A stretch of DNA of 62,981 bases from CAYGBW01 sp964348185 (GTDB taxonomy: Bacteria > Desulfobacterota > BSN033 > WVXP01). The notes under the pieces were generated by a model. That model made no database searches. It was not told where the DNA came from and was given only the letters and a program-made list of their open reading frames with translations. The translations under genes and the position numbers were made by a program. The stretch lies in the NCBI GenBank assembly GCA_964348185.1, contig CAYGBW010000003.1, positions 1 to 62,981 of the forward strand. The letters are read 5' to 3'. This document shows positions 8,512-17,217 of the stretch, piece after piece; within the stretch, counting starts at the first letter, position 1; the number at the start of each line of letters is the position of its first letter.

Positions 8512-9549
8512 ATGGATGAGAAGGGAAAAGCGTCTTTATTCAGTCGGAAAATCACCATGGTTAACAACCGTCCACACGTATATATCATCTCGTCCTCTGA
8601 GGGGGGAGAAACTTCGGGAGAGCAGACATCGGCATCTGTGTCTTTCTTCGGGCATCACATCGGAAAACTGCTCGCTTCGGACAAGCTGGAAGCCGAAGAG
8701 TTCGGCCCGGTGGATAAGGAGCTAGCATCAAGCTTGGAGGCTGTTCGTAAGAAATTCCAGAAGATACGTGCCCATTACGGGAGTGCAGAAAACAGGATAT
8801 CAAAAGAAGAGGTGAAGCATCAGCACTTCATTGAAGAGCGGAATAGGGCGCAAGAAGCTCTCTTTGATGACATCATTCGACGTCATCATGAATTTGCGAC
8901 GGAACTCACGATGGAGGATCTTTGGTCTCTCCATGATTTGATGGTGATGGAAGCAAACCATGAGGCGACATGCTCTCAGGAAGAATCGGTTCATGAACTC
9001 GTCGAATGCAAGCTGTTGAGTTTTTTTCGTAGGAAGGCTATAGCGCAAGCCTGGCAGCGCTTAGAGGGCTATCTCATTCAGTTCCAGATTCCATTTCCGA
9101 TGTCTTCTTCCATGGAGGACCCTGCAGAGCCTCTTCGCAACGAAAAAGTCAGGGAGGAGAGAAAGAAGTCGGCCCAGAATGAATTCCTGAAGATGCCGGC
9201 TCAGCAGCTGGCTGAGTTGATTCTTGGAAATGTTCCCAACTGGGTCTATTCCTATCCACAAAAAGACACGTATCTCTGGCAATTGACCGTCCTTCAAGGG
9301 GTTACTGCAGGATTGGCAGCCAATCTCCTGATGAACTACCTTTCCATCTGGGAAGAACACTCAACCGAGATTCTTGACAGAATACAGCGGGAGTTCATGG
9401 GTAGAATCGATGAGATTCGCCAGCAAGGCGAATCTGCCACCGACTTGCCCGAAGTCCTTTCCATCTCTAAAGAGCTCCAGCGAATCAGCGGAGAGGAAAT
9501 ACCTGATCGGATCTGGGAATATCTCTCGTCCAAGCTGGAAGGTTCGTGA
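8512..9549 (+). CDS. Uncharacterised protein, third gene of the ktr operon
   Basis: I do not recognise this 345-residue soluble protein. The ATG at 8512 is preferred over one at 8476 because a GGGGGAG ribosome site precedes it. It has no signal peptide and no clear membrane segment. Residues 60-150 are rich in charged helix-forming residues (probable coiled coil or helical bundle) with a His-rich patch (IIRRHHEF). Residues 215-300 contain NWVYSYPQKDTYLWQLTVLQG and a Gly/Ala-rich helix. It lies 57 bp after ktrA in the same direction with no visible terminator between, so a role linked to potassium homeostasis or osmotic response is possible but unproven. Confidence 0.7.
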   Translation: MDEKGKASLFSRKITMVNNRPHVYIISSSEGGETSGEQTSASVSFFGHHIGKLLASDKLEAEEFGPVDKELASSLEAVRKKFQKIRAHYGSAENRISKEEVKHQHFIEERNRAQEALFDDIIRRHHEFATELTMEDLWSLHDLMVMEANHEATCSQEESVHELVECKLLSFFRRKAIAQAWQRLEGYLIQFQIPFPMSSSMEDPAEPLRNEKVREERKKSAQNEFLKMPAQQLAELILGNVPNWVYSYPQKDTYLWQLTVLQGVTAGLAANLLMNYLSIWEEHSTEILDRIQREFMGRIDEIRQQGESATDLPEVLSISKELQRISGEEIPDRIWEYLSSKLEGS

Positions 9550-10098
9550 CTGTGCGTTTTGGCTTCGCCACTGATGCCCCCCACCGCTCCGTCGCCATAG
9601 CGGCTTTGGCGCGTCGGCGACTTGGCGCGGGGAGCTTCACTGTGGCACGCCCCAGATCACATCCGCACAAGCATCTTGAGGCACATGACAAAGCCTTTGA
9701 GGAAAGCGGGAGGCAGTTTGGCAAAAACCAGTCGCTTCAGGAACCACACGGACGATCGTTGTGAAGGTGCTGGAGTGGGAACTGTCAGAATCTCAGATGG
9801 GCACAGAACTGCCTCCTCTATTACAGGTTATAACAATCATAGGTTGCAAGTAAATGGGGTAAAGGGGGTATTTCAGTCTGGAAAATCATGTATTTTTGTG
9901 TTCAGTTCACCCTATGTCAGGCCAGAGGGGGGTCTCGGAAATAGAGAAGTAGAAAGTGACAGGTATCCAAAAGGATTCTTCGCTGCGCTCAGAATGATAG
10001 AGGGGGCTTGTCAATTAACGGGATCGGAGAATGGGCTTTCCCGGGATTCTTCTTGGGGCAAAATGTGCTCGGTCTGCAGAGGGCAGAATGAATTCAGA
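9550..10098. other. Gene-free stretch
   Basis: No gene is supported here. The minus strand around 9660-9760 reads WFLKRLVFAKLPPAFLK before a stop, which could be a decayed fragment of an unidentified gene. The remainder shows no coding character or strong structure. Confidence 0.4.
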
Positions 10099-10506
10099 CT
10101 AGGCACCTGGCTCTTGTGGCAACCATTGGCGCTTGGTTAGACACCGCTGGACCATATACTTCAGCCTCTCTAGACCGAATGGCTTGCTGACATAACCATC
10201 ACATCCAAATTCGAGAGCCTTGACTGTATTGGCGGGGGACGGGTAAGCCGTGATCATGAGAACGGTCGCTTCCGGCCGAATCTGCTTGATCTCTCTCAAC
10301 AGACTGAGACCGTCTCGAGCGGGCATTCGTATGTCAGTTAGGACGACATCGAAGGGCCTTTCCTGGATCATTTGTAGGGCCTTCTCTCCATCATAAGCCT
10401 CATACACCTCGAATCCTTCAATCTTGAAGAAATCTCTCAGGACTTCTCGTACATCCTTATCATCATCGACAACCAGAATGCACTTGGCTTGCACGGCTTT
10501 TTTCAT
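10099..10506 (-). CDS. Single-domain response regulator (CheY-like receiver)
   Basis: The 135-residue protein is a complete receiver domain with nothing attached. The acidic pocket is D14-D15-D16, the phospho-acceptor is D58 (VLTDIRMP), the switch residue is T86 (MITAYP), and the conserved lysine is K108 (SKPFG). No output domain follows, so it must act by protein-protein contact or phosphorelay. No histidine kinase lies nearby, so the partner is an orphan kinase elsewhere. The SKPF motif and the PSPANTVKALEFGCDGYV region resemble receivers of the NtrC/Spo0F type. Confidence 0.92.
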   Translation of the reverse strand: MKKAVQAKCILVVDDDKDVREVLRDFFKIEGFEVYEAYDGEKALQMIQERPFDVVLTDIRMPARDGLSLLREIKQIRPEATVLMITAYPSPANTVKALEFGCDGYVSKPFGLERLKYMVQRCLTKRQWLPQEPGA

Positions 10507-10962
10507 AGTTCTTTCCTTTACTTCCCCTCTGCGGCTTCAGAAACAAAACGGCCCTCTGGAAGGACTCGATCTATACGACTCCCTGGTGTCTTCGTGGTCC
10601 CCCGGCCTGTTCACGCAGGAAACTAGGCCAGCGACTTTGCACCCGACCCTTTCGGAGTACTCTCCCCCTGCGGGAAGCAAGCAACCGAGCCTATCCCCCG
10701 ACCCCTTCCTACTCAATTTCTGTACCAATTCGTCGATGGCTCATAAGTTATTGAATTCAGGTAGATCTCAATCGCCCTCCCAATTAAGTAGGCAGTATTT
10801 GCAGGGATATTTTGTCAGCTACAGGCAAAAACTGTCATGCAAAATGGGGAACCTGGATAATGGTGCGAAGAGGGGAGGTGGGTACGGATAAGGACATGGA
10901 ATGAGCCGGCCCGTAACGCTTCCCCGTCTCGAGCTGGGTCCTTCCGTTTGGTTTTGAAGAGT
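10507..10962. other. Gene-free stretch
   Basis: No gene is supported between the response regulator and the inverted repeat upstream of the Tat phosphatase. Forward and reverse frames lack homology and ribosome sites. Confidence 0.4.
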
Positions 10963-11021
10963 CCTTTCTTAGACGGTGTAGACGAATCGGTTCAGTCATT
11001 CGTCTTAGCACTTAGGAAAGG
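10963..11021. repeat. Imperfect inverted repeat upstream of the Tat-exported enzyme
   Basis: Two arms of about 24 bases pair imperfectly, with outer CCTTTC/GGAAAGG and inner GACGAAT/ATTCGTC segments around a 10-base loop. It lies 92 bp before the ATG at 11113. It could be an RNA hairpin in the leader or a remnant of a small repeat element; there is no T-tract, so it is not a typical terminator. Confidence 0.5.
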
Positions 11022-11112
11022 CAGGCGAGGAGTGTCCGGGCGAAAAGCGTCACCTGATGGCCGCAGTGTTGGCGTTCTAAAACTCTTTGTTAGAAAAAAG
11101 GAGGAAGGGAAA

Positions 11113-12054
11113 ATGAAAAGACGTGATTTCTTGAGGTCAATGGGGGCTGGATTAGGGGTTTTCGCATTGGGGCAACTGTCAAATGGGCGCCCCAGAAAGG
11201 CGGCTGCGGCGACAAATAAGGGTTGTCGCCTTGTTGTCTTTGGTTCTGATAGTCTGGGGATCGAATACGCCAGAACCTTAAGGCGCCCAGGTGTGCCGGC
11301 ATTGTCTTCCCTTGAACGACCCATTTGCAGCCTCAATGGGGGATCCTCGGTGACCCAGCCCGGATGGGCGACCATCTGGTCCGGACTTCCCTCATATTAC
11401 AATGGGGCTTATTCAAATAAGCATTATGGGGCCATGCCTGAGAATGTCCACATCGTCGGCAAGATCATAAACGACTATGCGGATCAGGATTTATCCGTCG
11501 TCTGGATTACAGGAAAGGGGAATAACATCCGTGGAAACCTCGTCGATAGTCCTCATTATGCTGTATACGATGCTGTCGTGAACCAAGGGCATCCTGGGGT
11601 GTACTATGGGGATGAAGGAAGAAAGAATCACGAGGTGTACAGGTTAGCCGTGCCAGCCCTCAAGGAAGCGGTTCGACAGAGGAACTTCATCGCATTTGTC
11701 CATTTCCACGACCCTGACGCCACAGGCCATCGTTCGCGTGATTACGCCACTTATATGCAGGCAGCCCGCAGAGTGGATCGGTATATTTGGGCTCTGATGC
11801 AATTGCTATCTGACGATACAGACGTGATCTACTGTTCCGATCATGGATTCGGCTTCAAGGAACTGGGGGATGTCAAAAACAGTCACGCTTTCAACCCTTG
11901 GGGCATGTTCGCGACCAATTTCTCGATCTTGGATGTCCACTGTACCGAGCAAGCGAGCATCGGCAGATTGATTTACAAGCGTGCGGGAGGAGACCCCCAT
12001 CACTGCTGGTCCGGAGACTTGGAGTACAGCATGTATGGGATTGACCTGGTTTGA
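11113..12054 (+). CDS. Tat-exported alkaline-phosphatase-superfamily hydrolase
   Basis: The start at 11113 follows a strong AAGGAGGAAGGG site and gives 313 residues; a longer frame back to 10948 lacks both. Residues 1-33 are a twin-arginine signal (MKRRDFLRSMGAGLGVFALG), so the enzyme is exported folded. The mature domain carries the metal ligands of type I phosphodiesterases/nucleotide pyrophosphatases: D46, candidate nucleophile T81 (SVTQPGWATIWSG), D202 and H206 (HDPDATGH), D243-H244 (SDHGFG) and H258. It is shorter than classical phosphatases (about 450). Substrate is unknown; phospho- or sulfo-ester hydrolysis in the periplasm is likely. The gene stands alone. Confidence 0.82.
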   Translation: MKRRDFLRSMGAGLGVFALGQLSNGRPRKAAAATNKGCRLVVFGSDSLGIEYARTLRRPGVPALSSLERPICSLNGGSSVTQPGWATIWSGLPSYYNGAYSNKHYGAMPENVHIVGKIINDYADQDLSVVWITGKGNNIRGNLVDSPHYAVYDAVVNQGHPGVYYGDEGRKNHEVYRLAVPALKEAVRQRNFIAFVHFHDPDATGHRSRDYATYMQAARRVDRYIWALMQLLSDDTDVIYCSDHGFGFKELGDVKNSHAFNPWGMFATNFSILDVHCTEQASIGRLIYKRAGGDPHHCWSGDLEYSMYGIDLV

Positions 12055-12254
12055 CAAAACGGTGAGCGATCATAGGGCCTTCTCGTCTATTGCCAAACCC
12101 CTCAATCACAAAACCCTGGCAGTGGGTAGGATTGTGTCTGCAGCCTCGCATCGACATAAACCGGGTCCTTGACCCGGCGATCGACTTGAAAATCAGGATA
12201 CCCGAACATCCATGGGGTATGACGGCATCAAAGCATCCCGGTTTTGTTTTTTTC

Positions 12255-12548
12255 GCCTTCCCCGGGGCGCAGGTCTCCTTTGCCCCCATTGAAGAGACCA
12301 TGAACGGCCGCGCTATCATCCATGGCGGCATTTCTCCACCCATAGGCAGATTGACACAACCGGTGGAGACCACCTTCGAAAAGGGAGAGATTGTCGATTT
12401 CAAGGGTCAGACCGATGCGGTCCAGTGGAAGGAATGGCTCGTCTCCCAGGAAGATTCCAAGATGTTTCCCATCGCCCATGTCAGCGTCGGACTGAATCCC
12501 AATGCAGAACTCAGAGGATTCATCATCGAGGATGAACGGGTCAAAGGC
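12255..12548 (+). pseudogene. Remnant of an M29/NicX-like (2,5-dihydroxypyridine dioxygenase family) gene
   Basis: One forward frame keeps the family's C-terminal half: FPGAQVSFAPIEETMNG, then GRLTQPVETTFEKGEIVDF, then SVGLNPNAELRGFIIEDERV. In intact members GLNPNA...EDE is followed by GTVHIAFGDN, with metal ligands. Here the frame diverges straight after RVKG, and no N-terminal half is found upstream. It is therefore a truncated fragment, convergent with the racemase gene. Confidence 0.6.
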
Positions 12549-12591
12549 AACAGCCCGTCAAGGGCAGACCCCTTGTCTCATCATTTCAACC

Positions 12592-13320
12592 TCACATGTA
12601 CCCTGAGAATTCCTTTCTGACCACGGCTTGATAGACCATGTTCACCAGGGTGTATATGTCGAATACGGGAAGCCCGATTTCTTGCTGAATGGCAGCTCCA
12701 TAGGGCGTCATGTTGGTGCACTCGAGTACAATGGCACCCACCCCCGGGTAGTCAGACATCATTTTCTTTGCAGTTTCAACTAATTCAACCCTTGATTTCT
12801 CCACATCGAGTTCCATCTCATCATCGAGAATGACCCGCGAGAATTCCTCCTCGCCCTCCGTACCGAGGATAACGTGAGGCACCTTGTCGACACCGACGGA
12901 CGAGAGGTGTCTTTCGGTCAGAGATTTGGCGTGAATGGTTATGATTCCAACCCGCTGAGAGGGTTTCAGCATGGCATACACCAGGGGGATTTGCATCAGA
13001 CTGGAGGTAAAGACCGGAACATTCACCGCCGCGGCCATCTCCTGTTGAAACATGGCGAGAAACCCGCAGTTTGTCGTGATGGCTCTTACCCCCTCCTTTT
13101 CCAGTTCATGGGCTCCCTCGATGAAGGGCCCCAGGAGGGCTCTATCTCCTTTCCTCACCACCGCGTCAGGCGAGGCATTCTTAATGACCTTATAGAGGAC
13201 GGGAAAGTCCCAGGTCGTGGCATTACCCATGTCCCCGGGTATCCTGGGAAATCTCGATTCCAACATCAAAATGCCGATGGCATACCCGAATAGGTTCTTG
13301 CCCCCGAGTGCTTTGTTCAA
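12592..13320 (-). CDS. Aspartate/glutamate racemase-family protein
   Basis: The start is a TTG at 13320, placed 6 bases after GGAGG. It gives 242 residues beginning MNKALGGKNLFGYAIGILML, the usual N-terminus of this subfamily; the longer frame to 13446 would add unrelated residues. The two catalytic cysteines are in ITTNCGFLA and LECTNMTPYG, as in Asp/Glu and hydantoin racemases, which use a two-base cofactor-free mechanism. A phosphate/carboxylate-binding GIITIHAKS segment is present. It is the last gene of the minus-strand Liv cluster, 139 bp after an FAD oxidoreductase, suggesting conversion between D and L forms of the imported compound. The exact substrate is unknown. Confidence 0.82.
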   Translation of the reverse strand: MNKALGGKNLFGYAIGILMLESRFPRIPGDMGNATTWDFPVLYKVIKNASPDAVVRKGDRALLGPFIEGAHELEKEGVRAITTNCGFLAMFQQEMAAAVNVPVFTSSLMQIPLVYAMLKPSQRVGIITIHAKSLTERHLSSVGVDKVPHVILGTEGEEEFSRVILDDEMELDVEKSRVELVETAKKMMSDYPGVGAIVLECTNMTPYGAAIQQEIGLPVFDIYTLVNMVYQAVVRKEFSGYM

Positions 13321-13458
13321 TTGTGACCTCCTTTCTCTCCTCGTTGACCCATGATTGAAAGAGAATACACAGGGTGGGGACACCCGACCCCGTGGGGTAG
13401 GCCGAGATAGCGTGCCGGAGAATAGGAACGGAAATGGGACGATCACTCCGGGCAGAGA

Positions 13459-14613
13459 TCAATCCCTGAAGGCGGTGAGCCGCTCTTTGATCATTTTCCC
13501 CGCTTTGAAACGTCCAAGTGCCAATGGATCGATGCGGATTGTCTCTGCCCTCCCATTTAGGATGAGCTCGGCCATGACCATGCCGACTGCCGGCCCATGT
13601 TGGAAACCATGACCACTGAATCCATTGGCCAATACCAGTCCCTCGACCTCCGGAACCTGACCTAGAATGGCATGATTATCCGGTGAAATCTCGTAGAGGC
13701 CGCTCCAGCCCCTTGCAATTCTTGCCTCTTTGAAAACCGGTCCCCGGTGTGTGGCCTTCTCAGCCGTCTCGACCATCGCATCAAAATCCGTTGACAGGTT
13801 GAAACTGGGCTTTTCGTCCTGGGGCCCGGAAAAGAGAATCGACTCTCCCTCCCTGCGAAAATAGAAGTTTTGCTTATGGTCAATGGTGAGGGGAACGGAC
13901 GGCGGAATCAGGGGAAAGGCGTCCGTTACAAAGAGCTGCCGTCGGATCGGTTTCACCGGGATCTCTATCCCAGCCATTCTCCCGATGTTGGCCGCATAGG
14001 GGCCCGCAGCATTGACGACGACGGGCGTCTCCACCCTCCCCTGCGTGGTGGTGACAGAGACGATGCGGTCTCTTTCCACCTCAATGGACATGGCCTCGGT
14101 GTTCTCAAGGATTTCGACGCCATGACGTCTGGCCGCTCTGGCAATGCCCCCGGTTACCTCGTAGGGTCCGGCATACCCGTCCGTCTCACAGAATGCGCCT
14201 CCAAAGACGTCCTCCGTATTCAGAAAGGGCCACTCCTTCTCGATTTCCTCGCGGGTGAGAATCTGAGAGGGGACGCCGAAACGGTTTTGAAATGCCACAT
14301 TTCCTTCGAACATTTCGAGTTCTTCCAGGCTCGTTGCCAGAAAGAGATATCCAATTTGGTGAAACTCGGGATCCACGCCAAATTCGTCCCTGAAATTCTG
14401 GTATATTTCGAAGGCCTTCAGGGCGAAGTGCATGTTGACTTCGGTGGACCACTGTCGTCGGATCCCCCCGGCACAGAGGCCGGTGGAACCCTGCCCGATC
14501 AGATCCTTTTCGAGGAGAAGGACGTTCCTTCCCCCCATCTTTCCCAGATAGTAGGCAATGCTGACTCCAATGATTCCCCCACCGATGATGACGATATCAG
14601 CCGTCTTTTTCAT
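13459..14613 (-). CDS. FAD-dependent oxidoreductase, DAO/sarcosine-oxidase-beta-like family
   Basis: The 384-residue protein starts at the ATG 14613 (MKKTADIVIIGGGIIGVSIA), with the FAD-binding GGGIIG at residues 10-15. The central part has STGLCAGGIRRQWSTEVNM, as in sarcosine oxidase beta and opine oxidase subunits, and the C-terminus has GLVLANGFSGHGFQHGPAVG, the second flavin-contact motif of the DAO family. It probably oxidises a secondary amine or D-amino acid, yielding imine or 2-oxoacid. No separate alpha or gamma subunit is present, so it may work alone. Location between livF and the racemase fits catabolism of an imported amino compound. Confidence 0.85.
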   Translation of the reverse strand: MKKTADIVIIGGGIIGVSIAYYLGKMGGRNVLLLEKDLIGQGSTGLCAGGIRRQWSTEVNMHFALKAFEIYQNFRDEFGVDPEFHQIGYLFLATSLEELEMFEGNVAFQNRFGVPSQILTREEIEKEWPFLNTEDVFGGAFCETDGYAGPYEVTGGIARAARRHGVEILENTEAMSIEVERDRIVSVTTTQGRVETPVVVNAAGPYAANIGRMAGIEIPVKPIRRQLFVTDAFPLIPPSVPLTIDHKQNFYFRREGESILFSGPQDEKPSFNLSTDFDAMVETAEKATHRGPVFKEARIARGWSGLYEISPDNHAILGQVPEVEGLVLANGFSGHGFQHGPAVGMVMAELILNGRAETIRIDPLALGRFKAGKMIKERLTAFRD

Positions 14614-14702
14614 TTTTTCCGTCTTTCTCCAAATGTTGACCTGAATCCCTGTGTCCTCTGCTCCTCGAAAGGGGTCACGCAAACCCGCCTGGGACTGACT
14701 TC

Positions 14703-15428
14703 CTACTCGGCTATCAGGGAGTCTCGGATGATGTCTCGAATGTTCTCGACAAAATCCCCCTTGGGTCCCTGCTTCTTGATCTTACCCATTTCCAGAAGAT
14801 ACATGTAATCAGAAACCTCAACAGCTCTCGTGATGTTTTGATCGACCAGAAGAATGGTTACCCTCTGCTCTCTAATTCGCTTCAAAAAGGCGTAGATCTC
14901 TGATACCAGCATCGGAGCCAAGCCAGCAGAGGGCTCATCCACTAAGAGAAGTTCAGGGGTCGTCATAACTTCCTTCCCAATGGCAAGCATCTGGAGCTCT
15001 CCACCGCTGAGGAAGGTCGCTTTGTTGCCTCGCTTTGCCCCAAGGACCGGGAAAAAATCGTAGATTTCTTTCAACCTCTGCTTCAGCAATCTGCGCTGGC
15101 TTTTGAAAGTCCATGCCCCCAGCATGAGGTTTTCCTCCACGGTAAGCCGAGGGAACGTATTGATTTCCTGCGGTACGTAGCTTATCCCTAGCTGCTTCAA
15201 CCTGAAGGGGGAGAGGGACTGGATCTCCCCCCCATTAAACACGATCGTTCCCCGGCAGGGATGGAGAAAGCCGAAAATGGTTTTCAATAGAGTCGATTTT
15301 CCAGCGCCGTTTGGACCGATAATCCCTGTTATGGTGTCCTGTTCTACTTCGAGGGAAAGGCCATTTACGATATCGATCTCCCTGACGTAGCCAGAGGTGA
15401 CCCCTTGAACGGATAGTTTGGAAGCCAT
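14703..15428 (-). CDS. livF: Branched-chain-amino-acid-type ABC transporter ATPase, LivF
   Basis: The 241-residue protein begins at ATG 15428 behind a GGAGG site (a frame to 15449 overlaps livG and is less likely). Walker A is GPNGAGKST, the signature is LSGGELQM, and Walker B ends LLLVDEPSAGLAP. The SYVPQEINTFPRLTVEENL segment is typical of LivF. It should form a heterodimer with LivG on the cytoplasmic face of LivHM. It is the fifth of seven minus-strand genes in this cluster. Confidence 0.92.
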   Translation of the reverse strand: MASKLSVQGVTSGYVREIDIVNGLSLEVEQDTITGIIGPNGAGKSTLLKTIFGFLHPCRGTIVFNGGEIQSLSPFRLKQLGISYVPQEINTFPRLTVEENLMLGAWTFKSQRRLLKQRLKEIYDFFPVLGAKRGNKATFLSGGELQMLAIGKEVMTTPELLLVDEPSAGLAPMLVSEIYAFLKRIREQRVTILLVDQNITRAVEVSDYMYLLEMGKIKKQGPKGDFVENIRDIIRDSLIAE

Positions 15429-15430
15429 AT

Positions 15431-16162
15431 CTAACCTCCAAGGTAGCAATCAATGACCTGAGGATCGTTGGCAACCTCCTTCATGGTTCCCTCAGAGATC
15501 AGTCTACCTCCATGAAGAACCGATACTCGATTGCATAAACGGCGAACGGTAATAAGCTCATGAGACACGATCAGAAATGTGACCCCTTCTTCTCGATTCA
15601 TTTTCTGAATCGCGTTTATGATGACATCCTTGATGGCCGGGTGGACTCCGGCAAAGGGCTCATCGAGCAAATAGAGTCGAAGGGGTTCTCTCATAAAACC
15701 TCGAACAATCTGGAGTAACATGGTTTGACCGCCGGAAAGATTCCTGGCAGGTTCACCGCTCAGTTTACCCAACAGGCAGAAATCAAGGAGGTCCTTTGCC
15801 CGATGACTAGCTTCCCGTTTGCTTCTGCCCTGCGTGAATGCCGGAATAAGCATGTTTTCAAGAACGGTCATATCGCCAAACAGGCGGGCGACCTGGAAGG
15901 TGCGCATGATACCCTCATGGGTGATATTCTCTGGTGACAATCGGTCAATCCGTCTACCCGAGCAATAGACCGCTCCGCTGGTCGGCCTATAGATACCGGT
16001 AATTAAGTTTACCAGGGTCGTCTTTCCAGATCCATTCGGTCCAATAAGCCCTCGAATCTCTCCTTCCTCAAGGCTCAATGAGAGATTGTCCACAGCTCTC
16101 AGCCTTCCAAAATCCTTCGTTAGCTTCTCGGTACCGAGAAGCTCTTTGCTCTTTTTCTCCAT
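15431..16162 (-). CDS. livG: Branched-chain-amino-acid-type ABC transporter ATPase, LivG
   Basis: The ATG at 16162 overlaps the livM stop as TAATG, so translation is probably coupled; an upstream start at 16204 is possible. The 243-residue ATPase has Walker A GPNGSGKTT, signature LSGGQTML and Walker B LYLLDEPFAGVHP. The C-terminal part (EVANDPQVIDCYLGG) is the normal LivG ending. livF follows after 2 bp. Confidence 0.92.
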   Translation of the reverse strand: MEKKSKELLGTEKLTKDFGRLRAVDNLSLSLEEGEIRGLIGPNGSGKTTLVNLITGIYRPTSGAVYCSGRRIDRLSPENITHEGIMRTFQVARLFGDMTVLENMLIPAFTQGRSKREASHRAKDLLDFCLLGKLSGEPARNLSGGQTMLLQIVRGFMREPLRLYLLDEPFAGVHPAIKDVIINAIQKMNREEGVTFLIVSHELITVRRLCNRVSVLHGGRLISEGTMKEVANDPQVIDCYLGG

Positions 16163-17139
16163 TAGTTCAGACTTTCTCCCACCTGCTTTCTTCTCCAGAT
16201 CCATTGAGCGCCTTGCCTTACCGCTCCCATGGCTCCTTCATTGTACAGTCGGGCAATGGCAATAACGGCCAAGGCGAAAGCGACCATTCGGACCTCTCCG
16301 AATTCCCGGAAGGTCTCAGTGAGGAGTTCGATGAGTATCGCTCCGATTACCGGCCCTGCGATACTGCGGATACCTCCGATCACGACCATGATGACGATGA
16401 ATGCCATCTCGTTGAAGTCAACCATCACGGGGGTGAGGAGCCCGTTGTAATGACCATAGAATGCTCCTGCGATACCAGCAATACCGCTTGATACCATGAA
16501 TGCGAGAATTTTCCAACGTGTCGTTTTGATTCCCATGACACGGGCAACGGTTTCATCGTTGCGGATTGCTCTAAGATAATGGCCCATCTTGGAATGCATA
16601 ACGAGAATGATTATGGCAACGATCACGACAGCCAGACCCAAGAAGAGGTAGTAGTAGGCTAGACCCTGTCCTTTTCCCAAAAAGAGTTTAGGAACAGCCA
16701 GCCCTAGATCACCCCGTGTTATTTCGTACGTCATGGAGATCGTAATTCGAACGGACTCGGCAAAGGCCCAAGTGGCAATGGCCAAATATATTGCGCGCAT
16801 TCTCAGACACAACATGCCCAAGATGAAGCCCATGAGTGCGCTGCTCACCAGTGCAGTCAACATACCCGTCCAGATTGGCAGTCCGAAATGGGTGACCAAC
16901 AAAGCCGAGGTATAACCGCCGATGGCTGCAAAGGCATGATGAGCCAATGAGAATTGTCCCGTATAGCCGGCGATCAGATTCCAACTAGAGGCAAGGGTTG
17001 CATAGTAAAACGCAATCGTAAAGACCTGCATGTAGTATTGACCTGTGGAAAAGGGCAAAAGGGAAGCGAATAATAGGGCAGCTATTGAGAGACCAAACCA
17101 CGTCAAGCCGCTGCTCTTGATATAATCAGAGATTCTCAT
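16162..17139 (-). CDS. livM: Branched-chain-amino-acid-type ABC permease, LivM
   Basis: This 325-residue polytopic protein has about nine hydrophobic helices. The family signature SLAHHAFAAIGGYTSAL sits near residue 65, and the cytoplasmic coupling segment RAIRNDETVARVMGIKTTRWK lies near residue 190. It pairs with LivH as the translocation channel. The spacing to livH is 78 bp. Confidence 0.92.
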   Translation of the reverse strand: MRISDYIKSSGLTWFGLSIAALLFASLLPFSTGQYYMQVFTIAFYYATLASSWNLIAGYTGQFSLAHHAFAAIGGYTSALLVTHFGLPIWTGMLTALVSSALMGFILGMLCLRMRAIYLAIATWAFAESVRITISMTYEITRGDLGLAVPKLFLGKGQGLAYYYLFLGLAVVIVAIIILVMHSKMGHYLRAIRNDETVARVMGIKTTRWKILAFMVSSGIAGIAGAFYGHYNGLLTPVMVDFNEMAFIVIMVVIGGIRSIAGPVIGAILIELLTETFREFGEVRMVAFALAVIAIARLYNEGAMGAVRQGAQWIWRRKQVGESLN

Positions 17140-17217
17140 TATAACTCCGCCTTGTCTACCGCTCGATATCCCGTGCTACCGGGTTCTCAAGGAGAATGGG
17201 GACTCCATTTTTCAGAC

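Noticed and set aside
13870..14808. Plus-strand frame of 312 codons
   Set aside because: Antisense to the FAD oxidoreductase; low-complexity Gly/Asp/His composition and no motif.
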